51,449 nucleotides of DNA from Prochloron sp. SulCav_FS08_3_32_3330 (GCA_020721205.1 DYNF01000023.1:1-51449), one strand, 5' to 3'. Counted from the first letter of the stretch, positions 7,279 to 17,164 are shown. The notes: generated by a model from the sequence alone, not told the origin. Program-made: numbers and translations.

Positions 7279-8823
7279 TTAACGGAGACCTTTTAATTTA
7301 TCTACATTTTTGGTAAATTTTTCAGTTAATAAACTTAAAACAGTGCGATCTTCCCTGACTTTAATATTAACAGAAATAGACATTCCCGACTGTAATTCAA
7401 TATTTCGCTCATTAATTGTTAGATATTGTTGCTTCAGTTTAACCTTAACCGGAAAACGATAATATTGATTAATTTGATCAGGCGGAAGTGCATCAGAAGC
7501 AACTAAAATTACTGTGCCATCTATATCTCCAAATTCACTAAAAGGATAAGAGTCAATTCTCACATCAACTGTCATTCCTTCCTTCACAAAACCAATATCT
7601 TTATTCGTAACAAGTACCTCCGCAATGAAATTATCATTAGGGACAATTTTTAATAAAGGTTCAGTTTGGGAAGGCACAAAACCTTCACTTGCTTTTAAAT
7701 CAAATACAGTGCCACTAATCGGTGCGGTTACTTCTTGAAATTCTAAAGTTACATCCATTTGCTTCGTTTGTTTATCAATATCACTAATTTGTTTTTCATT
7801 TTCCACAATAATTTTTGTTAGTTGACTATCAATTTCTGCAATACGTTGTTCATTAACAGCTAGTTGATTTCTCGTATCTCTTTCATAAATTGCTTCTGTA
7901 CTTTGGCGGGTATTTTGTTTTTGGTCAATATCTAAATTAAGTCTTTGTTCTTCTTCTCTTAATTGTTCTAATTCTGATTGAATATTCGCTACTTCTTGCA
8001 CTTGTTTTGTATATTGAAGTTTTGCGATCGCTCCATCTTCTAATAAGCTTTCAATTTTATTTTTTATTTCTGTTTCTGTTGCTAAACGATCTTGAGCATT
8101 ATCTATTTTCATTCTATTTTGAGATAATTGTTTTTGTAACTTATCTATTTCTAATTCATCAGCCTTAATGCGAGAAACTGATTCCTGTTTTGTAATATTT
8201 AATCTTGCTTGTTGTTGAGGATTTAAGTTAGTAGTAGTTGTTCCTTGAATTAATGCTTTTAAAAATTGAGTTTCTTCTACTAAAGATGTACGATTTCTTG
8301 CTAATAATGCCACTTCTTGAGGAATATCTAAACGGATAATTTCTGTTTCGATCGCATTACTTTGCAAAGCTTGACTCATCATAGTGCGATAAAAATTATT
8401 TTCTTGTACCAAAGATTGACGAACATTTTTTAAGGATTTTAATTCAGCCTCTGTAGAACGGGTATCAAAACGCATTAAAGACTCACCTTTTTCTACTGTG
8501 TCTCCATCATCCACTAACACTTCAGCAATAACGCCATTAACAGGGGCTTGAACCTCTTTAACTTTACCCAAAGGTTCTAATTTTCCCACAGCCGAAACAA
8601 CTTGTTCAATTTTAGCGATGGAAGCCCAACCTACTGTGGCAACGGTAACAGAGATAAGAGACCAAGTAATAACCCTTGACCAAATGGGCAACTGACGTAA
8701 AATAACAGGTTGATCAAATTCTTCATAAGAAGTTTGTGCAGATTGATAAATTTCCAAATCTTGATCATCTTTTGCATTTTTACCGTTCAAATTATTTTGA
8801 TTTTTTAATTTTTTATTGTTCAT
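7279..8823 (-). CDS. HlyD-family membrane fusion protein of a type I export system
   Basis: This 514-residue adaptor has a short cytoplasmic N-terminus, one membrane segment at about residues 52-70 and a lipoyl-like half motif (VSAVGKLEPLGKVKEVQAPV). A long coiled-coil hairpin follows (about 120-370, rich in Q, E and L). The second lipoyl half and beta-barrel domain (VTAPISGTVFDLKASEGFV onward) complete the fold. Such proteins bridge an inner-membrane ABC exporter and a TolC-type outer-membrane channel. The gene is last in a minus-strand operon behind the ABC exporter, with a heptamer repeat array filling the 73-base gap. The TolC partner is not in the window. Confidence 0.9.
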   Translation of the reverse strand: MNNKKLKNQNNLNGKNAKDDQDLEIYQSAQTSYEEFDQPVILRQLPIWSRVITWSLISVTVATVGWASIAKIEQVVSAVGKLEPLGKVKEVQAPVNGVIAEVLVDDGDTVEKGESLMRFDTRSTEAELKSLKNVRQSLVQENNFYRTMMSQALQSNAIETEIIRLDIPQEVALLARNRTSLVEETQFLKALIQGTTTTNLNPQQQARLNITKQESVSRIKADELEIDKLQKQLSQNRMKIDNAQDRLATETEIKNKIESLLEDGAIAKLQYTKQVQEVANIQSELEQLREEEQRLNLDIDQKQNTRQSTEAIYERDTRNQLAVNEQRIAEIDSQLTKIIVENEKQISDIDKQTKQMDVTLEFQEVTAPISGTVFDLKASEGFVPSQTEPLLKIVPNDNFIAEVLVTNKDIGFVKEGMTVDVRIDSYPFSEFGDIDGTVILVASDALPPDQINQYYRFPVKVKLKQQYLTINERNIELQSGMSISVNIKVREDRTVLSLLTEKFTKNVDKLKGLR

Positions 8824-8826
8824 AAT

Positions 8827-8916
8827 TATTGGTTATTAGTTATTAGTTATTTGTTCACTGGTAACTGGTAACTGGTCACTGTTCACTGTTCACTGTTCAC
8901 TGTTCACTGTTTCCCG
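8827..8916. repeat. Heptamer array overlapping the end of the ABC exporter gene
   Basis: Runs of period-7 units (TTATTAG, then ACTGGTA, then TTCACTG) fill the gap between the hlyD-like gene and the exporter gene. They continue into the exporter frame, where the repeat encodes the last residues NSEQ and the TGA stop (8897-8899). This belongs to the short tandemly repeated heptamer class known from cyanobacteria. Confidence 0.8.
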
Positions 8917-11900
8917 CTCCCTGTTGTTGATAGAGAGAATAATAATAGCCTCTTAAAGCTATTAATTCTTCATGAGTGCCTTGTTCCGCCACAGTTCCCG
9001 ACTCCATTAATACAATAGTATCAGCATCTCGAATCGTAGCTAAACGGTGGGTAATAAAAAAGACCGTTGTATCATGAAAAGTCTTTTTGAGATTAGCACA
9101 AACCTCATGTTCGGTTTTATAGTCTAAAGCACTGGTAGCCTCATCTAATACCAGTAAACGTGGTCTCTGTAAGACCGATCGGGCGATCGCAATCCGTTGA
9201 CGCTGACCACCGGAAAGAGAGGCTCCTCTTTCCCCCACTCTAGTATTATAACCATTAGGTAAACTCATAATAAACTCATGTGCCGCCGCCACTTTCGCCG
9301 CTTCAACGACCTGTTCAGTAGTCGCATCAGGATTAGTTAAAGCGATATTTTCCTGTACCGTACCCTGAAATAAAAGAGGATCCTGAGGTACAACTCCCAC
9401 CTGACGACGGAGGGAATAAAGCTCAACTTTATTAATATCATAACCATCAATTAAAATTCGTCCAGACTCAGCAGAATAAAGTCGAGATAAGAGTTTAGTG
9501 AGGGTACTTTTACCCGCTCCACTTTGTCCCACTACCGCCACAAAAGTTCCGGGTTGAATATCCAAATCCACCTTATATAGCTGTAAAGGTCCATTCTGTT
9601 TAAAGCGAAAACAAATATCTTCATAAACCACAGCCCCTTTAATATCAGGCATAGGGATATTATCCCGATCCTCCACCGCTTCTTGGGGTGTGTCCACAAT
9701 ATCACTTAAACGCTCTAAAGATAAAGCCGTTTCTTGGAAGTTTTGCCACAGTTGAGACAAACGTAATAAAGGGGAGGTCACATAACCTGAAATAATCCGA
9801 AAAGCGATTAATTGTCCTAAAGTTAACACATCAGGTCCTTGTAAAACTAAATATGTTCCTACCCATAAAATCAATAAAGATGAGAGTTGATTGAGAAAAT
9901 GACTGGTAGAACTTGCGGCTGTGGAAGTTAAAACATTTTTAAAGCCACTGGAAACATAACGAGCATAATTTTCCTGCCACCGCCAACGGGAACGTAACTC
10001 AATATTTTGAGCTTTTACCGTTTGAATACCGGACATTACTTCCACTAAATAAGACTGAGTTTCAGCATTTTTCTCAGCTTTTTCTCTTAATTGTTTTCTA
10101 ACAATTGGTGAAACAATAACAGTTAAAATCACAAAAATAGGAATTACTCCTAAAGCCACAAAGGTTAAAAGAGGATTGTAGATAAACATTACGACTATAT
10201 AGATTACACTAAAAATCGCATCTAAAACCACTGTTAATGCCGTTCCTGTGAGGAATTGACGGATATTTTCTAATTCATTAATCCGGGTAGAAATTTCCCC
10301 CACTGGACGCTTTTCAAAATAGCCTAAAGGTAGCCTCAGAAGGTGATCAATAATTTCTGAACCTAAACTCATATCAATGCGGTTAGTGGTATCTACAAAT
10401 AAATAAGTCCTTAAACTGGTTAAAATTGCTTCAAAAATTGCTAAAATTACTAATAAAACGCCAAAAAATTGTAAAGTATCGGGGCTATTTTGGACAATTA
10501 CTTTATCAATAATTTCTTGAATAACTAAGGGATTAGCTAAAGCAAATAGTTGTACAAAAAAGGAAGCAATTAATACTTCTAATAATACCCATTTATACTT
10601 AACTAAGGAAGGTAAAAACCAATTTAAGCCAAATTTTTGTTGAGGGGTATTTTGGGTTTTTTGTAATAATAAAACTTCCCCTTCACCTCCCCATGTATCA
10701 ATAAAATCTTGAGGTTTACGTCTAATAATACCAAGTTCCGGTACACCTATTATTAAACTTTGTTCACTAATTTCATAAAGAATTGCTAAACTATCTTGCC
10801 ATTGTACCAACAAAGGAGGCTCAAGTTTCGTAATCGCATGGGCTGGAATCTTTACCAGTTGAGCATTTAGCCCCATCAATTCTACGATCGCACCGCAAAC
10901 TGCTAAAGGTAAACTCCCTTGTCTCGTAATTTGTTCTTTAACCACCCTCTGAATCGTCTCTTTACGGAAAGGCATTTTAAAATGTTGACTTAACATCTGA
11001 AAACAGGCAACTGCCGCATCTATGGGAGATTTTCCTCTGATATAGGGATATTTTTTAAGAGAAGATTTAGAATATTTTTGATCCTTGATCATCGGATCAA
11101 TCGGGTTTAATGAGCCTTCGGGAATCTTTTCTCGCCAACCTTCCTCCGTTAAAACTTCCACTGTGGGGTTTAAACTTTCTCCTTCTTCAGCCCATGGATC
11201 TTTAAATTCGGATTCTGGAGTGGAAGATTTCAGTGCTAAACGATTAAAAATTTGTTGCCAATCTTGTGAGGAAAAACTAACTAAACGAGCAGAATTTATG
11301 CCTTTTATTTCTAAATAATTGTCATTTTCCGTTAATTTTAACTCACTTCTGAGCGGAAAATTTAGAATTTCTCCGCCACTCACAAACCAGATCGTATCTT
11401 TTCGTTCTAAAGGAAGGGTTAAATCCTCTCCTAATTTATATTTTCCGGGAGGGAGATGATAGGAGGTACTTTTCGGAGTGATTTCTAAAGCAAATTGTTT
11501 TAAATTTTCATTCACCTGTGCTTTTTGTGCCATTTGATGTGCTAAAATATCAAACACTTCTACAAGGGAGGATTGCCCTTGATATAAAGCTTTAAGGGTA
11601 TTAACACGGTTTAATAATTGGGAAAATTCCTGATAGGTAAAAGTTAAACAAACCACCTCTGTAGAGGCGATCGCCGTTTCACAGGCTATCCCCCTCACAA
11701 AATTAACCCAACCGATCATCGCTCCGGGTTGTAATAAAGCGAGGGGAAGATTCATTTTTTGTCCCGGATCATAGCCTAAATAACGCACTTGACCCTCATA
11801 AATAATCGAAACTTGATGAAGGGGTTTATCTTTAATTAAAATGGGCTGTCCCATGCGATAACGAAAAGGGGTTAAGCTTTTTGCTAAGATTTCTTGTTCC

Positions 11901-11971
11901 CCCGATGGTAGCTCATTAAAAGGGGGAGTTTGAGCAATAAAGTCTTGAATAGAAGTGTGAAGTTCAGTCAT
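8897..11971 (-). CDS. ABC exporter with N-terminal cyclic-nucleotide-binding-like and inactive C39-like domains
   Basis: This 1024-residue protein has a Crp/cNMP-binding-like N-terminus (about 1-130), then a C39-peptidase-like segment (about 310-455). Six membrane helices (about 460-750) and a nucleotide-binding domain follow: Walker A GQSGAGKST near 812-820, signature LSGGQRQR near 922, Walker B LLVLDEATSALD near 943 and H-loop ITHRL near 972. In the C39-like part the catalytic Cys is absent (SPIDAAVACF where active enzymes have a D-C-G-A motif) and the expected His is not seen. It should therefore bind but not cleave its cargo, as HlyB does. The upstream isomerase and downstream HlyD genes make a complete inner-membrane export unit. 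The cargo is unknown. The last codons lie in a heptamer repeat. Confidence 0.9.
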   Translation of the reverse strand: MTELHTSIQDFIAQTPPFNELPSGEQEILAKSLTPFRYRMGQPILIKDKPLHQVSIIYEGQVRYLGYDPGQKMNLPLALLQPGAMIGWVNFVRGIACETAIASTEVVCLTFTYQEFSQLLNRVNTLKALYQGQSSLVEVFDILAHQMAQKAQVNENLKQFALEITPKSTSYHLPPGKYKLGEDLTLPLERKDTIWFVSGGEILNFPLRSELKLTENDNYLEIKGINSARLVSFSSQDWQQIFNRLALKSSTPESEFKDPWAEEGESLNPTVEVLTEEGWREKIPEGSLNPIDPMIKDQKYSKSSLKKYPYIRGKSPIDAAVACFQMLSQHFKMPFRKETIQRVVKEQITRQGSLPLAVCGAIVELMGLNAQLVKIPAHAITKLEPPLLVQWQDSLAILYEISEQSLIIGVPELGIIRRKPQDFIDTWGGEGEVLLLQKTQNTPQQKFGLNWFLPSLVKYKWVLLEVLIASFFVQLFALANPLVIQEIIDKVIVQNSPDTLQFFGVLLVILAIFEAILTSLRTYLFVDTTNRIDMSLGSEIIDHLLRLPLGYFEKRPVGEISTRINELENIRQFLTGTALTVVLDAIFSVIYIVVMFIYNPLLTFVALGVIPIFVILTVIVSPIVRKQLREKAEKNAETQSYLVEVMSGIQTVKAQNIELRSRWRWQENYARYVSSGFKNVLTSTAASSTSHFLNQLSSLLILWVGTYLVLQGPDVLTLGQLIAFRIISGYVTSPLLRLSQLWQNFQETALSLERLSDIVDTPQEAVEDRDNIPMPDIKGAVVYEDICFRFKQNGPLQLYKVDLDIQPGTFVAVVGQSGAGKSTLTKLLSRLYSAESGRILIDGYDINKVELYSLRRQVGVVPQDPLLFQGTVQENIALTNPDATTEQVVEAAKVAAAHEFIMSLPNGYNTRVGERGASLSGGQRQRIAIARSVLQRPRLLVLDEATSALDYKTEHEVCANLKKTFHDTTVFFITHRLATIRDADTIVLMESGTVAEQGTHEELIALRGYYYSLYQQQGAGNSEQ

Positions 11972-12068
11972 TTTAAAGTTATTTTTTTCAGTCTAGTTTT
12001 AGATATAATTATAAAATAGAGTATTTTTGAAATAAATAGCAACATTAAATAAAAAGTTATTTTTAGGA

Positions 12069-12827
12069 TTAGTTTTGTCCCTCACAAGGATCGTCTGGAA
12101 TGGTTTGAATAGAGACTTTTTCCTCTACTTCTTGATTAAGCCATGTTAAAAATAATTCATTAAGTAACTTTTTTTCCATTATTTGATCTAATTGAGCGGG
12201 GATAAATTTTTCTAATCTGAGGATAACCCACCATTCTTGGATCCGCAAGGGAGACTCAATTTTTCCGGGTTGAGCTACCCTTAATCTTTGGGCGATCGCC
12301 GGATGAGGCACTGATAACTCCACCGGACCGATTAATCCTCCTGTTTGTGCCTCCGCTCCCTCTGAATATGCCTTTGCTACTTCGGCAAAAGGTTGTTCTC
12401 CTTCCAGAAGCCGAAAATAAAGCTCTTGGGCAATTCCTCCATCAGTAACACGAATTAAAGAGTAAATAATCCGATCTAATTGAGCTTTACGAGTAAGAAA
12501 ATAAGACTGAATTTGATGAGTAAATTGTGCCGTTTTAAACTTTTCTAATTTAATTCCTTTCGTTGAAATCTGAGGTAATTGTTCAATTTCTAAAGAATTT
12601 TGCTTTAACCAAGCGTGGAGTTTTTCCTCTGAATTAATTTGATTTTGTTGTAAAAACTGAGTTTTTGCCTGATTTTCCTCCTCTAGTGTACAAGTATAAT
12701 CAGCGATCGCCTGATCAATAATAAGTTCCCTCACAAATTGAGGAAACATTAAATGATTTCGCAATAAAGAAAGGAGATTTTCTGAGGGAATAATTTGAGA
12801 GCCAATTTGTAAAACTTGATGATTCAT
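12069..12827 (-). CDS. PpiC/parvulin-type peptidyl-prolyl isomerase of the export operon
   Basis: This 252-residue protein has a helical SurA-like N-terminal part and a rotamase domain at about 130-215. The rotamase is recognised by FAEVAKAYSEGAEAQTGGLIG and the later VILRLEKFIPAQ. No signal peptide is visible, so it probably acts in the cytoplasm, perhaps keeping the export cargo loosely folded. It is first in the operon, 97 bases ahead of the ABC exporter, and diverges from the acyltransferase gene across 234 bases. Isomerase-exporter-HlyD operons of this order are common in cyanobacteria. Confidence 0.85.
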   Translation of the reverse strand: MNHQVLQIGSQIIPSENLLSLLRNHLMFPQFVRELIIDQAIADYTCTLEEENQAKTQFLQQNQINSEEKLHAWLKQNSLEIEQLPQISTKGIKLEKFKTAQFTHQIQSYFLTRKAQLDRIIYSLIRVTDGGIAQELYFRLLEGEQPFAEVAKAYSEGAEAQTGGLIGPVELSVPHPAIAQRLRVAQPGKIESPLRIQEWWVILRLEKFIPAQLDQIMEKKLLNELFLTWLNQEVEEKVSIQTIPDDPCEGQN

Positions 12828-13061
12828 TTTGATTATAATTAATCATTAATAATTTTTATATTAAAAGTAACTCTATTTTATCAGAACACTGAATGGTAAA
12901 ATTGTCAATATATAAATTTTAATCCTCATTTAGTGAATATTTCTTTGCTTGTTACGAAAATTAAAGTTACACAGTTTTAGGATAAAATTTCAAAATCTCT
13001 CTTAGACTAAATTAATAGATAAAAATTTAATTGTTTAGATCAATTATTACTTAAAATAAAA

Positions 13062-14447
13062 ATGGTAGCTTTAATCGAACAAATTCAACCTTCTTTAAAA
13101 TTCATTCCTCCTGCTTTTAATTCTACAGTATTTAATATTTCTAAATTAATCTTACCTTGGTATTTAAAAAATAAAGAAGGTATTACAGATATTCAAACTG
13201 AAAATATTGAACAACTGGCACAACTTTATCAAGAATTTAATACAGGAAAAACCCGATTTTTATTAGCATTTCGTCATCCTTCCACCGCCGATCCTTTCTG
13301 TTTATCTTATTTACTTTGGCACATTTTACCAAAAGTTGCAAAAGCACAAAATATCAAATTTAAAAATCATTCTCATGCTCATTTTATGTATGATCGAGGT
13401 ATTCCGATTTGGGCTGGAACTATTACAGAGTGGTTATTTCCTAAATTGGGAGGAACTTCCATTCACAGAGGAAAATTAGATACAGCAGGGTTAAAATCCG
13501 CGCGCAATTTAATGATTAATGGGCAATTTCCTTTAGCCGCATCTCCCGAAGGAGGCACTAATGGACATAATCAAATTATAAGTCCTTTAGAGCCGGGTTT
13601 AGCACAAATTTGTTTTTGGTCTTTAGAGGATTTAAAAAAGGAAAATCGCCCTGAAAAAGTGTTAATTGTACCGATAGGAATACAATATCAATATTTAGAA
13701 CAACCTTGGGAAAATTTAACTAAAGTTTTAACACAATTAGAACAGGATTTAGGAATAAAAGAAACAAATATTTCTGATCTAAATTTAGCTAATTTTCCTA
13801 ATAATTTTAATGGACAGAAAGAATTATATTTAAGATTATTAAGAATTGGTGAAAAGTTATTAACTTTAATGGAAAAATTTTATACAGTTTTTTATGATCA
13901 AGCTTTGCCAGAAATTGGAAAAATAACTGACCCAAATGAGAACATTTCTATGCGGATGAATGCTTTATTAGAATTGGCTTTACAGGTGTCAGAAAAACAT
14001 TTTAAAATTCAGCCAAAAGGTTCATTAATTGACCGTTGTCGCCGTTTAGAACAAGCAGGTTGGAATCGCATTTATCGAGAGGATTATGATAATTTATCTC
14101 CCGTAGAAACTGGTTTAGGAAATTGGTTAGCATCGGAAGCTAGTTTATATATGCAACACATGAGAATTGTGGAAAAATTTTATGCTGTTACGGGAAAATA
14201 TATAAAGGAAAATCCCACTTTTGAACGGTTTGCGGAAACAATTTTATTAGTTAATCGTTTAATTAATTTAATTAAAGGTACAACTAAAAATGATTTACCA
14301 ATATTAGGTAAAAAACAGGTTAAAATGACGATTGGTGAACCTTTATCGGTGTCGGAAAGATGGGATAATTATAAAACAAGTCGTCGTCAAGCGGTGGAAA
14401 ATTTAACCCAAGATTTACAATTTAGTTTACAATCATTAATTAGTTAG
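13062..14447 (+). CDS. PlsC-like acyltransferase (1-acylglycerol-3-phosphate acyltransferase family)
   Basis: This 461-residue protein is longer than classical PlsC. It carries the acyltransferase block I motif H-x4-D as HPSTAD (His72, Asp77), a block resembling GGTSIHRGKLDTAG and the block III motif PEGGTNG. These bind the acyl donor and glycerolipid phosphate head. The long C-terminal extension (about 230-461) has no catalytic motif I can name. A role in membrane lipid synthesis is likely, but the acceptor could be another lipid. It is monocistronic by spacing and is followed by a large palindromic element. Confidence 0.8.
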   Translation: MVALIEQIQPSLKFIPPAFNSTVFNISKLILPWYLKNKEGITDIQTENIEQLAQLYQEFNTGKTRFLLAFRHPSTADPFCLSYLLWHILPKVAKAQNIKFKNHSHAHFMYDRGIPIWAGTITEWLFPKLGGTSIHRGKLDTAGLKSARNLMINGQFPLAASPEGGTNGHNQIISPLEPGLAQICFWSLEDLKKENRPEKVLIVPIGIQYQYLEQPWENLTKVLTQLEQDLGIKETNISDLNLANFPNNFNGQKELYLRLLRIGEKLLTLMEKFYTVFYDQALPEIGKITDPNENISMRMNALLELALQVSEKHFKIQPKGSLIDRCRRLEQAGWNRIYREDYDNLSPVETGLGNWLASEASLYMQHMRIVEKFYAVTGKYIKENPTFERFAETILLVNRLINLIKGTTKNDLPILGKKQVKMTIGEPLSVSERWDNYKTSRRQAVENLTQDLQFSLQSLIS

Positions 14448-14450
14448 AAT

Positions 14451-14698
14451 TGTTCGTTGTTGCGCTTTAGCACTATATAATTGTGGCGCTAAAGCAAGGC
14501 GTTTTCATTCTTTTTTTTTCAACGGGTTAAAACCCGTTGCTACTCAAACAAAACCCGTCTTCACGGGTTTTAAGATTAAATATTAACTAATATTAAAAAA
14601 TTAAACCTGCGTAGGCAGGTTTTGCTTATGTAGCAACGGGTTTTAACCCGTTGCTTACCGGAGAATGAAAATGCCCTGCTTTAGCGCAACAACGAACC
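14451..14698. repeat. Nested palindromic intergenic element, copy 2
   Basis: This is the best-preserved copy in + orientation. The outer arms are GTTCGTTGTTGCGCTTTAGC and its complement ending CAACAACGAAC. Inside lie AAGGCGTTTTCATTC and GAATGAAAATGCCCT, then self-palindromic CAACGGGTTAAAACCCGTTG and CAACGGGTTTTAACCCGTTG. The two core hairpins ACCCGTCTTCACGGGT and AACCTGCGTAGGCAGGTT are separated by the AT-rich core. It occupies nearly all the 282 bases between the acyltransferase and CbbY genes. Confidence 0.85.
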
Positions 14699-14729
14699 TA
14701 TTTTTTTGATTAATTTTAATTTTTAAATT

Positions 14730-15485
14730 ATGTTAAAAGCTTTAATTTTTGATGTGGATGGTACATTAGCAGAAACGGAAAGAGATGGTCATAGAATTGC
14801 TTTTAATCAGGCTTTTTCTTCTGTTAATTTAGATTGGTATTGGTCAGTAGATTTCTATGGTCAATTATTAGAAATTGCGGGAGGAAAAGAAAGGATTAAA
14901 TATTATATTTTTCATTATAAACCTAATTTTATTTATCCGAAAGATTATGATAATTTAGATCAATTTATTGCCTATCTTCATCAAACAAAAACTAAATATT
15001 ATACTCAACTTTTAACAGATCAACCGATTGCTTTAAGACCCGGAATTAAAAGATTAATTAATGAGGCAAAAAGGGATAATATTCGGTTAGCGATCGCCAC
15101 TACTGCCGCCTATCCTAATGCGATCGCCCTGTTAAAAAATTCCCTTGATCCGGAGGCTATTTCATGGTTTGAAATAATAGCCGCCGGGGATATTGTTGCC
15201 AAGAAAAAACCTGCTCCAGATATTTATTTATATGTGTTAGAAAAAATGAAATTATTACCAGAAGAATGTCTCGTTTTTGAAGACTCTCATCAAGGTTTAA
15301 TTTCCGCAACTAAAGCAGGTTTAAAAACAATTATTACTGTAAATAATTATACCAAAAATCAAGATTTTACTGGAGCTTTTTCCGTCTTAAATCATTTAGG
15401 AGAAAAAGATCAACCTTTTTCTGTGTTATCAGGAAAAAAATTTAAAGGTAAATATCTTAATTTAAAAATGTTACTTGAAAATTAA
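14730..15485 (+). CDS. cbbY: HAD-superfamily phosphatase, CbbY type
   Basis: This 251-residue protein has the HAD motif I FDVDGTLAETERDGHR (nucleophile Asp8, acid/base Asp10), a helical cap (about 17-90) and motif III lysine in AKKKPAPDIY. Motif IV acidic residues are in VFEDSHQGL. The TLAETERDGHR sequence after motif I is characteristic of CbbY, which removes the Rubisco inhibitor xylulose-1,5-bisphosphate. That assignment fits a photoautotroph. A less specific sugar-phosphate phosphatase cannot be excluded. Confidence 0.82.
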   Translation: MLKALIFDVDGTLAETERDGHRIAFNQAFSSVNLDWYWSVDFYGQLLEIAGGKERIKYYIFHYKPNFIYPKDYDNLDQFIAYLHQTKTKYYTQLLTDQPIALRPGIKRLINEAKRDNIRLAIATTAAYPNAIALLKNSLDPEAISWFEIIAAGDIVAKKKPAPDIYLYVLEKMKLLPEECLVFEDSHQGLISATKAGLKTIITVNNYTKNQDFTGAFSVLNHLGEKDQPFSVLSGKKFKGKYLNLKMLLEN

Positions 15486-15521
15486 AAAGTTCGTTGTGGT
15501 GCTTTTAGCACTACAATTATT

Positions 15522-16661
15522 TTATTTACTATTAACTGAAATTACCCCATTAATACCACCAAAACCAAAACTTAAACATAAAGCATTATTTACCTTTTGA
15601 AACTCAGCTTGATTAACAAAATTAAGAGTAAAATCAGGATTTTGTAAGCCCACACAAGGGGGCAAAATCTGTGTATTTAGAGTTTTAAGAGTGAAAGCAA
15701 AACCTAAAGCTCCAGAAGCCCCTAAAGTGTGACCAGTCGCACCTTTTGTCGAAGTAATAAAAACAGAAGGGGAAAATAAAGATTGAATTAAATCTGCTTC
15801 CATTCTGTCATTTAAAAGGGTACTTGTGCCATGAGTATGAATTAAATTAATATCATTTACAGATAAATTACTGTATTTTAAACAGTTTATAATTGCTTTT
15901 TTTGCTCCTTTACCGGATAAAGAAGGTGCAGTAATCTGATCACCGTCAGAGGTTAAACCAAAACCGAGGATTTCACCGTAAATTTTTGCTCCTCTTTTCT
16001 GAGCTAATTCTGCCGTTTCTAAAACAAAAACCGCTCCCCCTTCCCCTAAAACTAAGCCTTCTCTCCTCTGATCAAAAGGATAACAGCCAGTTTTAGCCAA
16101 TGCCCCAATATTTTTAAAAGCGGCTAAAGTTAAAGGTGTAATGGGGCTTTCCACCGCTCCAACTAATACCCGATCGCATTCTCCCATTTTAATTAATTCA
16201 AAACCTCGCGCGATCGCTACAATCCCCGTCGCACAAGCCGCCATCGGAGCAAATACCATTTTTTGAGAGCCTACAATTTGACTCGCAATAAGCGCACATT
16301 GATGAGGTAAACTCTCTAAAAAACGATTATTAGGGGGAACATCAGTTCGTCTTTGAGTGATTAAATCCTCTAAAATATATTGAAAACCTCGACTAGAGCC
16401 AATCACAATACCAGATTCAGGTAAAGGGGGAGTAAGTTGTGCATCTTGTAAAGCATCTTTAACAATTTTTCTAGTTAATTCCGTTAAATTAGTAGGTATA
16501 TTATCAATATTTGCTAAAGGAAAAGCCTCTAAATCTAAAAAAGGTTGTTGAATTTTAATAGCAGATTTTCCTTCTAATAAACTTTCCCAACTTTGACTTA
16601 AATTTCCTAAAGCAGAAATTAAACCGATTCCCGTTACTACTACCTCTGTTTCTAATGACAT
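15522..16661 (-). CDS. Beta-ketoacyl-ACP synthase (KAS II / FabF-like, divergent)
   Basis: This 379-residue condensing enzyme has the full Cys-His-His triad: Cys143 in MAACATG, His277 in HTHGTS and His311 in KGATGHTLGASG. The C-terminal SFGFGGINGV loop is typical. It is about 35 residues shorter than the usual FabF and clearly divergent. Cyanobacteria carry a second FabF-like synthase besides the canonical one, and this looks like that paralogue. It converges with cbbY 36 bases away, and a truncated hairpin repeat lies in the gap. Confidence 0.85.
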   Translation of the reverse strand: MSLETEVVVTGIGLISALGNLSQSWESLLEGKSAIKIQQPFLDLEAFPLANIDNIPTNLTELTRKIVKDALQDAQLTPPLPESGIVIGSSRGFQYILEDLITQRRTDVPPNNRFLESLPHQCALIASQIVGSQKMVFAPMAACATGIVAIARGFELIKMGECDRVLVGAVESPITPLTLAAFKNIGALAKTGCYPFDQRREGLVLGEGGAVFVLETAELAQKRGAKIYGEILGFGLTSDGDQITAPSLSGKGAKKAIINCLKYSNLSVNDINLIHTHGTSTLLNDRMEADLIQSLFSPSVFITSTKGATGHTLGASGALGFAFTLKTLNTQILPPCVGLQNPDFTLNFVNQAEFQKVNNALCLSFGFGGINGVISVNSK

Positions 16662-16700
16662 TAATTTTAATAATTAAATTCCTATTTTTTGATATTATGT

Positions 16701-16761
16701 AGGGTGGACAATTTTAAATTAAATTTGTATTCTAAACAATAACTTTAATAATTGCCCATCT
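16701..16761. repeat. GTAGGGTGG-type inverted repeat upstream of the DUF433/DUF5615 pair
   Basis: The repeat starts GTAGGGTGGACAATT and ends AATTGCCCATC, giving imperfect complementary arms around an AT-rich loop. A relative lies just after the toxin gene at 17582-17646, so the pair is bracketed by members of one repeat family. Confidence 0.5.
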
Positions 16762-16873
16762 TAAAAGTAAGATAAACAATCTTAAATTAAAAAGCAGGGC
16801 ATACTTTACAAACTCATTTTGAGTTATAATAAATTTTAATAAAGTCAAAAGTCTATTAATTTTAAAAATCACC

Positions 16874-17164
16874 ATGACAACAACTATTGACATCGGTACA
16901 TTAATCATAAACAATCCTAAAATTTGTAACGGAAAACCTTGTATTGCTGGAACAAGAGTTAGAGTTATTAATATAGTTATTGATTATCAAAACGGTAAAA
17001 CTCCAGAAGAAATTGCTCAAGAAAGAACTCATCTTACCCTAGCACAGATTTACTCAGCTTTAGCTTATTATCATGCTAATAAAGCAGAAATTGAACAAGA
17101 AATTTCTGATTATTCTGCTGAATGTTTATATTGGGAAAATCAAGCAAGAGAGGGCAAGATTTAA
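16874..17164 (+). CDS. DUF433-family antitoxin
   Basis: This 96-residue protein has the DUF433 hallmark NPKICNGKPCIAGTRVRV (residues 14-31) followed by a helix-turn-helix-like part with GKTPEEIAQE. DUF433 proteins are antitoxin/regulator partners of DUF5615 PIN-like toxins. The stop codon overlaps the start of the next gene by one base (TAATG), so the two are translationally coupled. Confidence 0.88.
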   Translation: MTTTIDIGTLIINNPKICNGKPCIAGTRVRVINIVIDYQNGKTPEEIAQERTHLTLAQIYSALAYYHANKAEIEQEISDYSAECLYWENQAREGKI

